Shown here one piece after another: positions 12,553 to 24,900 of a stretch of DNA of 64,000 nucleotides. Under the pieces are notes generated by a model. The model had not been told where the DNA came from and searched no databases. It saw nothing but the letters and a program-made list of their open reading frames with translations. Each line of letters opens with the position of its first letter. Position 1 is the stretch's first letter. A program made the translations under genes and the position numbers. The stretch lies in NCBI GenBank assembly GCA_963921825.1, contig OY997593.1, positions 47,042,039 to 47,106,038 of the forward strand. Reading direction: 5' to 3'. The DNA comes from Erodium maritimum. Its lineage: Eukaryota; Streptophyta; Magnoliopsida; Geraniales; Geraniaceae.

Positions 12553-12722
12553 TCTATATAATTTCCTTTTTTTATGTGTTATGTCTTTTTTGATGAAGTT
12601 TATGACCTATCGACTATGGTTTGGTCCTGGAAGTTTAATGGACCTTTAATTATGTTATGGATGATTTTGTGTGTTTAGAAATTTCCAACTTCTTTAATGA
12701 TTCTCTGTTCTATTACATATTA
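12553..12722. other. Short spacer after the acidic frame
   Basis: AT-rich 3' flank of the acidic frame. No gene is seen. Confidence 0.5.
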
Positions 12723-13192
12723 CTAGGTGTGGGCACTGCGCGATGCGCGGTGAAAGTCGTAAAAAATGTGTGGGACACTCCACATTGTAGAAGTTGGTGA
12801 AAACGGTGTACGATTGTATGTAATACGGTAAACATGTGATGGACGATAAAAGAACAGTTGTGTTAGTAATGAAAGGTCTTGTGACATTCGCTTTCAAGAA
12901 CGAAACATTCTGGATAATTCAAATAAGTCAACTTTTTCATATCCTCAAGTCCTCAATGATCCACGTTTCCATCCCATAGAAGTGCTTCAGGTTGAGTCAA
13001 GACCTGCAAAAGCCCAAAAGTTTCAAGAAAATGTCAAAGTCATATGACACATTACATGATATATAGGAAAGAGAACCCACCATCTTCCACCTCCTGCATA
13101 AGTCATCTCCTACATGAACTCTATATCTGTGTTACGACCTATAGTGAACCGCAAAAGACTAAGAAACAGGAAAAACAACAACATACATACAA

Positions 13193-13460
13193 CTAATTCT
13201 GCTAGTCGGTTTTATTCTTAAATATGATAATAGACATAATGCAACACAATACTTGGCGCACAAGAGAGTTCCATACAATTTTGTAGCATATATTTATTTC
13301 CAAATAAGAGCTACAAGATGGACTTGACAAACTTATTCTACTAATCGGTTTTATTCTTAAACATGAGAATAGCCCTAATGCTACATAATAATTAACGCAC
13401 TTGAAAGTTCCATCAAATTTCCTAATAGATATTTATTTCCAAAGAAGAACCAATATAAAA
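13193..13460. repeat. Two tandem copies of a 138-bp segment
   Basis: The segment beginning ACTAATTCTGCTAGTCGG at 13193 recurs diverged at 13331 (ACTTATTCTACTAATCGG). Both copies hold CGGTTTTATTCTTAAA and TATTTATTTCCAAA. Confidence 0.8.
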
Positions 13461-14705
13461 AATACCAATCCTAAAGTACCCTTCATTACAAATGTTGTTC
13501 TTTAGATTATATGGATTGTGATTGTATAATCTAAACAATCCAACACAAAATACAAAAGCAAACATGTACCATTCATACAGACATGCGGTTTCAAAGTGTT
13601 TTGAGACTGCATGAAATTAGCATCTCAAACTATCATCTTTCCCCTATTTATGTTATGTAGATTTATTTTCTTCTTGATATTCAATGAATAAGACCATTCC
13701 AATCTCACTCTTCCTTTGACATCGGGGAAGGTTGTTGGGGCCATGATCTAAGTGGCCATGGGTTCGGTCCTTGGCAATACTTTATTAACATGGGTGTTCT
13801 TTGGTGTATTTTTTCTGGAGGACCACACCCTTTTACTAATTACACATTTAATATAAATTACCAAAATTGTGACTCATGACTCCAATAGAAAGAATTGTAC
13901 AACCACCACAGTATAAACAAATATCCAAGGACAAATAATTAATGTTTGCAAAAAAAGTTGAGACACGAAAATATATTCCAAGAATCTATCATCTATGCTA
14001 GTTCACTTACAAAAGTGGATGTCAAGCTAACACAAGCACATGCAGCAAGTGTCCCAACAACTGAGAGCTGACCATCTATTCCAGTTAAAGGTTTCCACAT
14101 ATTTCAAAACGAAATTAGTATCAAATGTCTTACACAACACATAATAAAGGCACATAGTAATGTGTAAAAGTTTGCTTTGAGATTACATCACATTTACCTT
14201 GTATATTTAATATGAAACAGCTGGACAGTACTAAAGGGTATTACCCATATAACCTAGAGCAGTATACAAACAAACTGTCAAATAATTTATCTTCCGCAAA
14301 ACCTAGTGAAATTCATGTAGGGACCTGTACTACTACTATAGCTTCAACTTGCAAAGAACATATGACATGTTGCTTCTCCGGTACTCTTTTACCCCCTCTT
14401 CCTTCCCTATTAATGATATGGCTTGTAGTTTAATGAACCTTATAAATAAGCCGGGATCATTAAATTGAAAAAGCTAAAACAATGCATGCTTAATCCATAG
14501 TTAGCTCGCTGAAACTATTTAGAAACAACTACAATGAGCCAATGATATTTCTCTAAGACAAATTGCCAATCATCATTAGAATGTGTCAAATACATTTTTG
14601 TTATTGCAAATGTAAATTATTTCCTGTTTGATTCAGTCATCATTTCTCTCTTTTCCAACCATAGTTAGAGAAACTGTTTTCTTAGGAATCAGTTCCAGAG
14701 AAAAC

Positions 14706-15169
14706 AAAAACCGTAACCCTAATCGAATTGTGAATGGGAACTCAGCGGAACATAAACTAACCGGAACCAATAGAGGAAATTAGAAATTACCGGAAAGATG
14801 GGCTCGGCAGTACCTGAACGGGAACTCAGCGAAAGATGGAGCAGAAACTCCAGAAGCTCCCGACTTTATACCCACCACAAAGCCCTTGCCCTGGATCATC
14901 GATGAGTGATGGATCAGCTTCAGATTCTATAATTGTAACGGACGAAGAGAGAGAACAGTCACCGTAACAGGCAAAGAGAGAGAAGAAGAAGAAGAAGAAG
15001 AAGAAGAAGAAGAAGAAGAAGAAGAAGAAGAAGAAGAAGAAGAAGAAGAAGAAGAAGATGATGATGAATGGTCGGATGGTGAGGAAGAGGTATAGAAAAT
15101 TAGGGAAAGGAGAGAATGCCAGGGTGGCTTGTCAGGTGGCTAATTTCCCTCCTATTACCTTAAGTAAGA
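14706..15169 (-). repeat. Promoter/leader cassette, copy A
   Basis: This segment and 20003-20412 are homologous in the same orientation. On the minus strand both have a TATA box (TATAAA at 14865-14870 here), a leader with GCTTCTGGAGTTTCT, and a donor-like CG|GTAATTTC. Both stop being alike at the same base (...TAAGTAAGA). Copy A carries a GAA expansion in the upstream part. The downstream gene cannot be identified. Confidence 0.7.
14982..15057. repeat. (GAA)n microsatellite, about 25 copies
   Basis: An uninterrupted GAA/AGA run followed by GATGATGATGAATGG. It lies upstream of the TATA box of cassette A and is absent from cassette B, so it expanded after the duplication. Confidence 0.97.
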
Positions 15170-15777
15170 CAAATGCACACCAGAGAAATGATGTAAATAA
15201 ATAATCTTAAGAGATAAATGCTAACCTTGTCCTCCAGTCAGAAGCTCAGAATTTCATAATATGAAAACAGCAACCTAAAAAGAACATCTAGTGTCCTTAA
15301 CAAATAGTCTCTTAACTTAGGCTCAGGCATCTGAAGGCACAGATTGCTATAGGTAAATCTGAAGTACAGCTGAAACAAACCGTCAATTTTTGTATCATTT
15401 GAAAAAGAAATGTTGGATTAGCTAAGTCATTGGATTAGTTATGTTGTCCTCATAATGACAAATGATACCATAGCCAAAATGTCACATTCGTCAAATTAAT
15501 AAAACACATTAATAATTATAGATTTATATACATGGGGGATTAACATAAAGCCGGCATAAACCAAAATTGGAAATATAAAAATGAAATAATAGAACAAAGG
15601 AGCAGGCTAGCAACCAGAAGTGGTGCAAAATTAAATAAACACTTATTATCAACTTAATTAGGTTGTCACTGTTACGTTCTTGTTTTTTTCATGTGCGGCT
15701 CAACAACATGGCAATCCAATACTCACAAGGAATGGTCAGTATCAGTATGAGTTACTTTAGGCAGAGGACCCACTTAC
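15170..15777. other. Non-coding stretch before the RBOH exon
   Basis: No gene is seen. On the minus strand this is the intron downstream of the RBOH exon; the next RBOH exon, which would begin LWQLE, is not found here. Confidence 0.45.
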
Positions 15778-17513
15778 CTCAATATAACCAAGTCCTTCAG
15801 TGTCACGCCCCAATTTCAGTAAACCGAACTCGGGACGCGAACGTTTAAAATAAGAAAACACTTTGAAACCAAATTCATTAAAACACTTTACAATAACAGC
15901 TTAGTTCAACAAGATAATAAATACAGTTTAAAACACGTCCTAACAAGTGGACAAAGGTACACGGTATCCGTCACTAGACTCAAAAGACAAAACCCGGACT
16001 CCGCTCCTAGCTCCACAAGCTTCGAGAGCTCACCTAGTCCGTCCCACGAATAGTAGTCCGCTTTTGTTCCTTTTTAAACCCAAATAGCAGTCCATGTTAA
16101 CTAGAGTTCCAGATTCGTTCAACTGCTCAAATTCCGTTTTAAATCCGTTTAACGTCTAGTTTAAACGTTCAGGTTCCCAACTCAAACCAGTTTCGATCCA
16201 ATAATCCTAACAAGAAAACCTTTTGCTCGACTCTGGTTTCGTTTTCCTTTTTGATTAAAACCGTTTTATTTCCAAATTGATTCTCGTTTTTGAACCCAAA
16301 TTGATTTTAAACCCTTCAATCTCAAAACTGATTTCTTTTCCCCTTTCCTTTCAAAACTGATTTATTTCTTTAATTTAAGTTTGCTTCTGTTTCGATCCAA
16401 CACCACCCAAAACCGATCTCAAAACCCTAACTGTTTCAAAACAACTTCCTTTTTCTTCTCTTATTCCAATCTGATTTTTGTAAACTCAGTTTCTTCTATT
16501 TTCCGGATTCAACAGAACCGTTCCAAAATGTCCAGTTTAATCGTTCCAAAACGTTCCAAAATCAAGCCACAGTTTTGTTCAATTAGTCTCAAACCCGTCC
16601 TTTCTTTTCTAAAAAAAGTATTTGAAATCGTTTTTATTTTATTTTCCCTTTAGCAATTTATTCTCCTTAAAATTTCTGATTCCAAAACCTATCCACAAAC
16701 ATTTTCCGATCAACACTAACCGGATCTTCAAAACCCAGATTTAATCGAAAATCAAAAACTGGAAAACAAGGGTTTGGTTTCGAACCGGTCGGCCGCCGGC
16801 GAGGGCGGCGTCGGCCGGGGCCTAACCGTAGAGGAAGGGACGATGGCGTGGCCGGCGAGTGGCTCGGGACTGAGTGAGGACGGAGAGACGACCGGTGAAC
16901 TCGGTGTGGAGACGAGGGAGGACGATGGTGGCCGGACTCGGGAGCTGCGGCGCCGGCGACCGGAGTTGAGAGAGAGAGTGAGGTCGGGGTTGTCGGCGCT
17001 GTTGACCGGAAGAGAGGTGAGAGGAGATGGAGGGTTGAAGGAGATGGCCGGTGATGGAGATGGCCGGTGATGGAGATGGCCGGCGTCGGGAGGGAAATCG
17101 GAGAAGGAGAAGTCGTGAGGAGAGAGAGGGGGGCGTGGGGGTCGGCTGCGCAGGACGAAGAAGAGGGAGTGAAACTGAGGGTTCAACCTAATTTTCAGCC
17201 TTATAAAGGCGGGCCGGCTGCATTGGGCCTTAAACGGGCCAGAGACGTTGGCCTAAAACGAGAGGCACTGGACCGGGGCGGCCTGGCCTGGCCGGGTCTC
17301 CTGGTTGGGTCTGGTCCGCCCGACCCAGTTCTTTTTTTTTTCGCCTGTTTCAAAAACCTACCCCAAGGTTTTCAGATTGCAATTTAAGACCCTTTCGAAA
17401 GCGAAGCGGGTTTTACATTCAGGGTCTAATTCTTCCATGATCAGAGCTGCATATTCCTATGCTTGCTCCTTCAATCTCGATAACTTGTTTGCAGAAGCAC
17501 ACAACATTATGAC
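15778..17513 (-). pseudogene. Single exon of an RBOH NADPH oxidase, split by S4 and carrying a stop
   Basis: On the minus strand an exon runs from 17513 (after an AG acceptor) to 17418, then after S4 from 15800 to 15778 (before GTAAGTG). It reads VIMLCASANKLSRLKEQA, then stop, then EYAALIMEELDPEGLGYIE. This is the region just after the EF-hands of plant respiratory burst oxidase homologues, which make superoxide at the plasma membrane. The stop is TAG where RBOH proteins have glutamate. Intact splice sites show a genomic fragment, not a processed copy. No other RBOH exon was found nearby, so this is a captured or relic fragment rather than a broken whole gene. Confidence 0.85.
15801..17417 (-). 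mobile_element. S4: short solo LTR (1.6 kb), TSD TTCAG, site II-type promoter
   Basis: It starts TGTCACGCCCC and ends GGGTTTTACA. The perfect TSD, TTCAG, lies at 15796-15800 and 17418-17422. It aligns with S5 over both ends but lacks about 1.45 kb: the 3' part of the intron-like body, with the minisatellite and the acceptor. The junction lies near 16060, where S5 homology jumps. On the minus strand it keeps two GGCCC site II-like motifs, a TTTATAAGG TATA box (about 17201-17208) and a donor CTACG|GTTAGG near 16822. The GC-rich reading frames inside are not genes. Confidence 0.9.
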
Positions 17514-20002
17514 CTAGACCTAGAGACCATAAAATTTCATAATCAATAATTAATTTCATTACTCCCAAATAAAGTGATCAAACCTAAATTTCCCAATTCC
17601 ACGCAGCCCGACGTGAAGGGATACGGTGGCGATGAAACCTACCAATCACAAAATGCAAATTTCCGGTGAGTTTTGCTTCCTTTTTTTCATCCCGTCCGAC
17701 AAGGTCTTGCGATGTGTTCGATTTGGTTTTTGGGATTCTGCTTTCGTGTGTTCTTCCGATTAGTTTAGGTTTTTTTTTTCTGTTCTCCCCGGTTGAGCTA
17801 GGGTTACCTGTAATTTTTCCCGCGTTTCGTTGTTTGCTTTTTTTTAGAAAGAATGTTTTAGTGTCATGGTTTCATTTTATGATTTGTTGGGTTGTTTGTT
17901 TGACTTCTGAATTGGGTTTTATATATGGCGCAAGTTTTTTTTGTCCAGATATATATGTGACCAACATTTGATCTTACATCCTTTTGGTGACCAAATACAA
18001 CTATTTAATTCATAATTTTCACATTTTTATTATACAATACATGGCTGTATTTTAGGCCTTCACTCAAAATTTCAAAATTCATTATTTTACATTTATAAGA
18101 AACTGATAGCTAAAAAAAATAGATCAATTTCTGTGATTGATAGTGATGACATTGATTCTAGATGTAAACTTTAGTCAAATCAAGCATATGAGTTTTCCTC
18201 ATTTTTTTCATTTCTCTTATGTTCCATCGTCTAATCTCTAGTTTATAGAGCAAAACCATCTTCTTAGACATTATTAATCAATTCAAGCCGAATAAAATAT
18301 TTCAATCAATCAAACAACATGCCAAATGAATGTTGAATTGAATTTTATCCACAGAGCTCCAATCTAAAAAAATCAAGTCCTCTAACTTAAAAATCCAACT
18401 ATCATATTAGGATCAAAACACTCGACCATCTAGTACAGTAACATATCATCATCATATTAAGATCAAAACACTCATCCACTTAATCCAACAACAACCATAT
18501 TAAGATCAAAACACGAAACCTCCACTATCATATCATGGTATGCAATTGCATAACTATCACTCGAATTCACAAATTGTAAGCTTATCCTACCAAATAAAGA
18601 TACACATATGGGTGATTAAGACATCATCATCATCATCCTTACCAACTCATTACACTTTCTTTAGGTTCTTTTCAAATGTGTTAAAGCTATGCATTGATAT
18701 TATCATGATAGACAGATAAGAGTTATGATCATTATCCCGATCGAATGAAGGGAAGAGATGCATACTAACCAAATATCACAGTGCAGTGTAGTTGAAGACT
18801 TGACAGACACATCATCATATAAACAAATTGAGTAATGTTGGGTGATATGATTTCTTCTCCTAGCAAATATAACACATACCTACAATCATTGAAGCTTGGA
18901 CCAATCTAGGCTTCTTCTAGATACATAACACTATTAAATGGTTCAAATGTGCTGCAAAACAATAGTCATGCATCATATAAACAAATTGAGTAATATTGGG
19001 TGAAATGATTTCTTCTCCTAGCAAATACAACACATACCTACAATCATTGAAGCTTGGACCAATCTAGGCTTCTTCTTGATACATAACTCCATTAAATGGT
19101 TCAAATGTGCTGCAAAACAATAGCCATGTACAGTAATAGGAAGAGGGGAGAAGAAACGGTGCTAAAATTAAAGGCCAAACTTGTTGTTACAAACCCATCG
19201 TCTTCTTCTCTTCTCCGTATTGTCCACACCTTATTTATGCAAAGCTTCTCCAAATTAATTGTCGGAAATTGGAGTAATTCATGTTTATTCATGTCATCCT
19301 CTTACCTTAACTACATAACTTAAGTTTTACATACGATACTCGTGAAGGGTTATAGTACTGTATTGAAGATGTGCTATCTAAGAACTACACATAATTCAAT
19401 CAGGAGCGAAGAAAAGTTTCCAGAAAGGCGTTTTAAACATGTATTAAATCTTATACAGATTGTCAAGAAGGGCCAAAACACCAAGTATTGTACGAATGAC
19501 TATATAATACAAAACAGAAGACAACAATCATAACAATATCCAACAAAACCAAATTTTCACCAAACATTAGTTATTATGACATAAGATAATGGATGGACAT
19601 AGGAACAAGAATAAAAACTCTTCATGGATATTAAACCAAGCCTTACAGTAATCAGCAACAACGATAGAATTCAAAGAGGACACATATATTATCAAAAGAA
19701 GTATCTAACCTGACAACAAAATTAAATGATAGAATAACAAACACTACCTGATGCTATTTTCAGTATTTGAGATGTTAGCAAGTCCACCAACAGTCAAACC
19801 TGTAAACAATAACGAAGGAATCAAAACCCAGATAAATGATTTAGCATCATGTGATTCATATAAATTCATTTGAATTTGGGTTCGGCTGCTGCAATACGCT
19901 TGTGACGCATATATACAGGTAAAGTTGACTTTGTCCTCAAGTTCTCCTTGCCCATTGAATATCGATTAACCCAGCAACAAAATATATTAACGGCAACAAC
20001 AT
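17514..20002. other. Non-coding stretch between the RBOH exon and cassette B
   Basis: No confident gene is seen. On the minus strand a short exon-like piece with TTTACAG before and GGTAG after lies at about 19747-19800, reading LTVGGLANISNTENSI; I do not recognise it. A 158-bp tandem duplication lies at 18813-19128. The rest is AT-rich. Confidence 0.4.
18813..19128. repeat. Two tandem copies of 158 bp
   Basis: The unit beginning CATCATATAAACAAATTG at 18813 repeats from 18971 with only a few substitutions, ending ACAATAGYCATG in both. The close match implies a recent duplication. Confidence 0.95.
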
Positions 20003-20412
20003 AAACCCGTAACCCTAATCAAACCAGAAGAGAAAATTCAAACCACACAAAAGGATTAAAAGAAAACAGAGAAGAAATTACAGACGAGAAGAGATGAAAT
20101 TAGAAGTTACCTGAGACGATGAGCTCGGCAGTAAATGAACCGAAGCTCAGCGGATGAAGAAGAAACTCCAGAAGCTGTCGAATTTATACACACCACAAAG
20201 CCCTAGGCCTGAATCATTGATGATGAGGTGATTGTTCAGCTTCAGATTGAATTGTAACGGACAAATAATGAGGGGAAGAGTCGGCAAAGAGAGAAGCTAA
20301 GGAGGAGTCGAAGACTCACGCACTAAAGAGAAGTATAGAAAATTAGGGGAATGAGAGAATGTCAGCTTGGCTTGCCAGGTGGCTAATTTCATTCCTATTA
20401 CCTTAAGTAAGA
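20003..20412 (-). repeat. Promoter/leader cassette, copy B
   Basis: This is the second copy of the cassette at 14706-15169. It has TATAAATT at 20181-20188 on the minus strand, the same leader with GCTTCTGGAGTTTCT, and a cleaner donor CTCAG|GTAACTTC. It ends at TAAGTAAGA followed by T, which would fit a Helitron start (A|TC on the minus strand). Confidence 0.7.
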
Positions 20413-20655
20413 TTGTATATTTTTTTCATTATTTATGTTTGCTTCATAAGGCTTAATCAGAGTTATATTTAGTATACAGTAGCCCTAGTTATAACTCTTC
20501 ATTATATAGTACAATTACACTAATTTAATCATCAATATGTAGTTGCACTCTATATTAAAGGTTAAGGTTGAGTTACAATTTAATAAATAATATATACATA
20601 TTAAAAGACAACCATCAATATGTAATTATACGTCCTTATTATGTAATATACACTA

Positions 20656-21918
20656 GAGGAGAAATTTAATAGAAACCCTCATTATCCTAAAAACTGTGTG
20701 AACCAATACTAGTCATACACCCTTTAGATCCAACATTCACCATAATGCCACATCATCATCCCAATTCTACCAAAACTCACGTCCATTTCTTCCTTTCTCA
20801 CACAAGCAAGGGCATAATTGTAAAAGCATGGTGCCATGTGGACAAGTGTCCATTTTTTTCTTAACCAATTCACTAATTTAATATTTCCCGATTTGTTTGA
20901 AATCCGATTAGCTTCAAACTTACGCCAATATTTTTCTTTTTCCAAGGACTTCAAATCAAGATCAGTCATGAATATATTTTGAAGCACGGAAATAAAAAGT
21001 TATATTGGGGTAATAAAAACAATGTTAAGTGTTGATAAATCTTCACTAATAAATTTTTTATATCGAGGCATCAAACTAGTGCTAAATAGTGTTTAATGTT
21101 GATAAAAGTAGTGCTTAGTGTTCATAAAAAAACATGTGATGATGTAATAAAAATCATGTTCGATTTTGGAAAATGAGGTGATAAAACTAGTGTTCAGTGT
21201 TGATAAACCCAGTGTATAGTGTTGATAAACCCAGTGTATAATGTTGATAAACCCAGTGTATAGTGTTGATAAAAATTACACAGATTTAATTTATTTTTTT
21301 AAATCAGCCCCAAAATAAGGAGGATAACCTAGAGTTTAGTGTTGATAAAAAAAACATGTGATGAGATGATAAAAACACATGTAATTTAATGATAAACATA
21401 GTGTTTAGTGTTGATAAAACTAGTGCTTAGTGTTCATAAAAAAACATGTGATGATGTGATAAAAATCATGTTCGATTCTGGAAAATGAGGTGATAAATCC
21501 AGTGTATAGTGTTGATAAATCCAGTGTATAGTGTTGATAAACCCAGTGTATAGTGTTGATAAAAATTACCCAGATTTAACTTTTTTAAAAAAAATCAACC
21601 CCGAAAATAATTTTTTTTTCGTGCTTCAAAATATATTCATGACTGATCTTGATAGAAAGCCCTTGAAAAAACAAAACTAATGGCGCATGTTTGAAGCCAA
21701 TCGAAGTTCAAACGAAGCGGGAAAAATTAAATTAGTGAATTGGTAAAAAAAAATAATATGATGATTTTACTAAAAAGCCCTTACGCCTTACTAAAAAGTG
21801 CTGTTTTTTTGCAGTCAACAAATCAATTGCATCTCATCCATCCATTCTTAAAATGAATGGCTTGGATTGGTTCACACAGTTTTTACGTTAAAGAGTGGTT
21901 TCTATTTGATTTTTCCTC
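20656..21918. mobile_element. Non-autonomous Mutator-like element, 1.26 kb, 10-bp TSD
   Basis: ATATACACTA flanks it at 20646-20655 and 21919-21928. The ends are inverted: GAGGAGAAATTTAATAGAAA on the left matches GAGGAAAAATCAAATAGAAA reading in from the right, then AAAACTGTGTGAACCAAT on both sides. A second inverted block pairs 20870-20990 with 21615-21750, so the whole could fold back. Between the arms are many copies of AGTGTTGATAAA and GTGTATAGTGTTGATAAA (21015-21560). TSD length and long TIRs fit Mutator-like elements. No transposase is present. Confidence 0.85.
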
Positions 21919-21997
21919 ATATACACTAAAATGTAAATAATGATTATGCTGAAGTAAACCACACATATTTTCGCAAACAAACACAATAATGAAGTAG

Positions 21998-24900
21998 TGT
22001 AAAACCTGCTTCAAAAAAAAAAAATTGGGTCGGACCAGACCCGGCCCAAACCACAGACCCGGCCCAAGTCCAACCTATATAAGGTTGGATTAGGGTTCTG
22101 AAACCCTAACCCTCTCCCTCTCTTCTTCTCCTTCAGCCGCCCCTCTCCTCTCCCGACCTCACACTCGTCGTCCTCGTCGTCTCGCCGTCGCCGGCGTCTC
22201 TCCGGCCCTCTCCCTTGCCTTCCCTCTCCGTCCAGCCACCACGTCCCTCCCTCGACCCGACCTCACCCTCATCTCCTCCTCCACGCCTTCTTCTTCGTTC
22301 ACCTCCCTCACCGGATCCGACCACCACCGATCCCCTCCACCGGCTGTCCCGAGCCCGAGCTCGGCCGTCTTCGGCCAACCGCTCCGGCCGCCACCGTTCT
22401 GGGCTCCTCTCTGCCCGGCTTCACAACCACGCCCTCGTCCCGCCACCGTCTCCTCGTCTCAGACCGCCGCCGCCGCCACCCTACTCCGCCCCTCACGCTC
22501 GCCTCCGTCCAGATCTAGCCACTGCCCCTCGTACCCGACCTCGTCTCCTCTCCGTTCAGGCGAAACCCTCGCCGTCACCGAGACCCAACCTCCCTCTCAA
22601 GATTTCCGGCGAGACGAGCTCGCCTGGGACACGACCGTCCCGATGCTCCTCCCCTTCTTCACCATTTAGCCGTCGTCGCCGTCCACTCCCAGAGCCGAAG
22701 AGCCGCCGTGCTCCACCACCTCGTCTTCAACGGTGAGATTCTCACCACGGGGTGTGGTCGCCGGCGGCGTCTCCGTCGGTGGCCGGCCGGTTTCAAAACC
22801 GAGACCCTCTTTTTCGGTTCCCGTGTTGTTCGTTTCAAGTTAATTTGGACCTGCTAATGAAATCGATTAATATTTGGAACGGTTTTGAATTAAAAAGGGA
22901 AATATGTTAAATCAAAATCAGTTTTTGGATCTGCTTTGGTTGGAATCAAAATCAAGGTTTTGGAAAGAAAAAGTTGTAAAACGAAAATCCGATTTAAGAA
23001 AAAGTGGATTTAAAATGAAAAGGAATTAAAATCAATTCGGTTTTAAAAACGGTTTTAAATCGAGGAGTTGAGAATCTAATTTGTAAACGGGATTTAGGGA
23101 CGGTTGTTCAAAAACCGAACTTAATTCATTTTGGGCTCAAAAGATCGGAATAGAAACAGATTTGAAATAAAAGGGAATTTGATTTAAAACAAAAACCGTT
23201 CTGTTTTGAAAAAGGGTTATTAATCGGAATTGGGAACGACTCTGGAACTCTGGGTAAAATGGACTGCTAATTGGGTTTAAAAAGGAACAAAGGCGGACCG
23301 CTGAATCGGACCTCGGGATTCGTGCATTGGGATCGTGCCTCGCATACACCGGTTTCGGTGCTCGGGTACTCAAACCCGATTCGCCGTGACCCCGCTTTTA
23401 TCCCGCTCGAATTTAAGGGACAATTGTCGGTTGTAAACTGGATTAATCGTGACCGTTACATTAACCTAAGAACCGCCTCTAATTATGGCTTTCGTGTTAT
23501 CTTTAGAGTCCGGCTTCGATCGAAGTGAAGCTCGGAGGTAGCGAGCCAGAACGTCAGCAGCTAGGAAGCGTAGCGGTTGCTCTTCAGTTGAGGTAGGGAA
23601 AAGTAGCCGGATCTCGGCCCTGACTAGGGAAAGTTAACAGTAGAAATGCATGTGACACTGGGGTGTCGTGGGTTGAGTAGGTTAGCGAATATTAGAATTG
23701 CATGATACGGGAACGTAGCGATTATTGGAAATGCATGTGACACTTAGTAGTGTCGTAGGACCAGAGAACTTAGCGATAATTGTTTTACTGGAGGCATATG
23801 ACCATGCCCGGAGGTTGTTTGTGAAACTAGCGATCTTAGGACTGTTGGAGGCATCGACTATGCCGGAGGTTGTTGTGCGTTATTTGTTGTTGAGTTTGGG
23901 TGGCCTTGAGAGCCCGTGTAAATTGTTGTTGAGTTTTGGGTGGCCTTGAGAGCCCGTGTTACTATTGCTGAGTCTTGGGTGGCCATGAGAGCCCGTGTTG
24001 TCGTTTTGGTGTTTTGGGTGGCCGTGAGTGCCCGTGGGGTTGTGAACCCGTGTCGTTACTATTGGTGGTTTTGAGTGGCCGTGAGTGCCCGTGGGGTCGT
24101 TGACCCATGAGTCACTGTTGGTGTATCTTGGGAGGCCGTGAGTGCCTGTGGGGCTATTGAGTCCGTGTTTTAGGGTTGGTGTCTTGGGTGGCCATGAGTG
24201 CCTGTGGAGTGCTGAACTTGTGTTGTTGCTGTTTGTTGAACTGTGTTTGTGATTGTGATTGTGGTTACCTAAGGTTGTGGGCCCGCTTCATTAAACGGGG
24301 GTCCTCGATCACACGCGTCTGCACGTTCAGACGGGGTAGGGGGCCCGCCCGTCAGTAAAGGGGTCCTGGCCGCGCGTGTGTGGTTCGGTGGTTGTGAGTG
24401 TGATAGGTTGACAGTCTGATCCGACTTTGTGTCGAGGAAATGCGACAGGTCGACCGCCTGACCTGATGAGATCGGTAAAGGGCGTGAGGGAGGTTACTGA
24501 GCAGCTGGTTTGCAATCCTTTGTGATCTTGTTTGGTGTGCGTTTCTTTGTGATCTTGTTTGGTGTGCGTTTCTTTGTGATCTTGTTTGGTGTTGTGTAGC
24601 TTTCTGTCGTGTCCTTGGAGGAGATCGTCGATAGTTGTGTCGGGTTTACATCACGTGTCCGAATGTTGAGTCAGTTGAGGAAAGTTTGGGATCGTGTGCG
24701 TGTCTTTCGAGTCGTTGTTGGTGTTACCGGCATTGTCTGCTAATTATGCCGTAGTCAGTCTGTTATCCGTGGTGGTGAGTGAACGCTCACCCCTAGCTTC
24801 TTTTCCTACAGGTACTTGTCGCAGGTCGGACTAGGTGAGCTTCCGAAGCTTGAAGAGCTAGGGGCGGGAGTCCGGGTTACTTTTTAGTCTAGCGACGGAT

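Larger units (their letters stand above)
12723..15169 (-). mobile_element. Candidate Helitron, tentative limits
   Basis: On the minus strand the sequence ends in CTAG followed by host T at 12722. Seven bases upstream of CTAG is an 8-bp stem with a 3-base loop (12734-12752, one wobble pair), the layout of a Helitron 3' end. The other limit is taken where homology to a second copy (20003-20412) stops abruptly; on the minus strand that limit begins TCTTACTTAAGG, and Helitrons start with TC. The base before TC is G here, not the usual A. No Rep/helicase gene is present, so it would be non-autonomous. Confidence 0.4.

Noticed and set aside
13725-13860. Possible SINE head (GGGTTCGGTCC B-box-like)
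   Set aside because: The only A-box-like match lies about six bases away, too close for a polymerase III promoter.
16752-17186. 144-codon Pro/Ser-rich frame on the minus strand
   Set aside because: Same GC-rich leader region in S4. Not conserved with S5 as a protein.
22215-22736. 173-codon Pro/Ser/Arg-rich frame
   Set aside because: It lies in the GC-rich leader of S5, has strongly biased composition and no domain, and the corresponding part of S4 does not preserve it.
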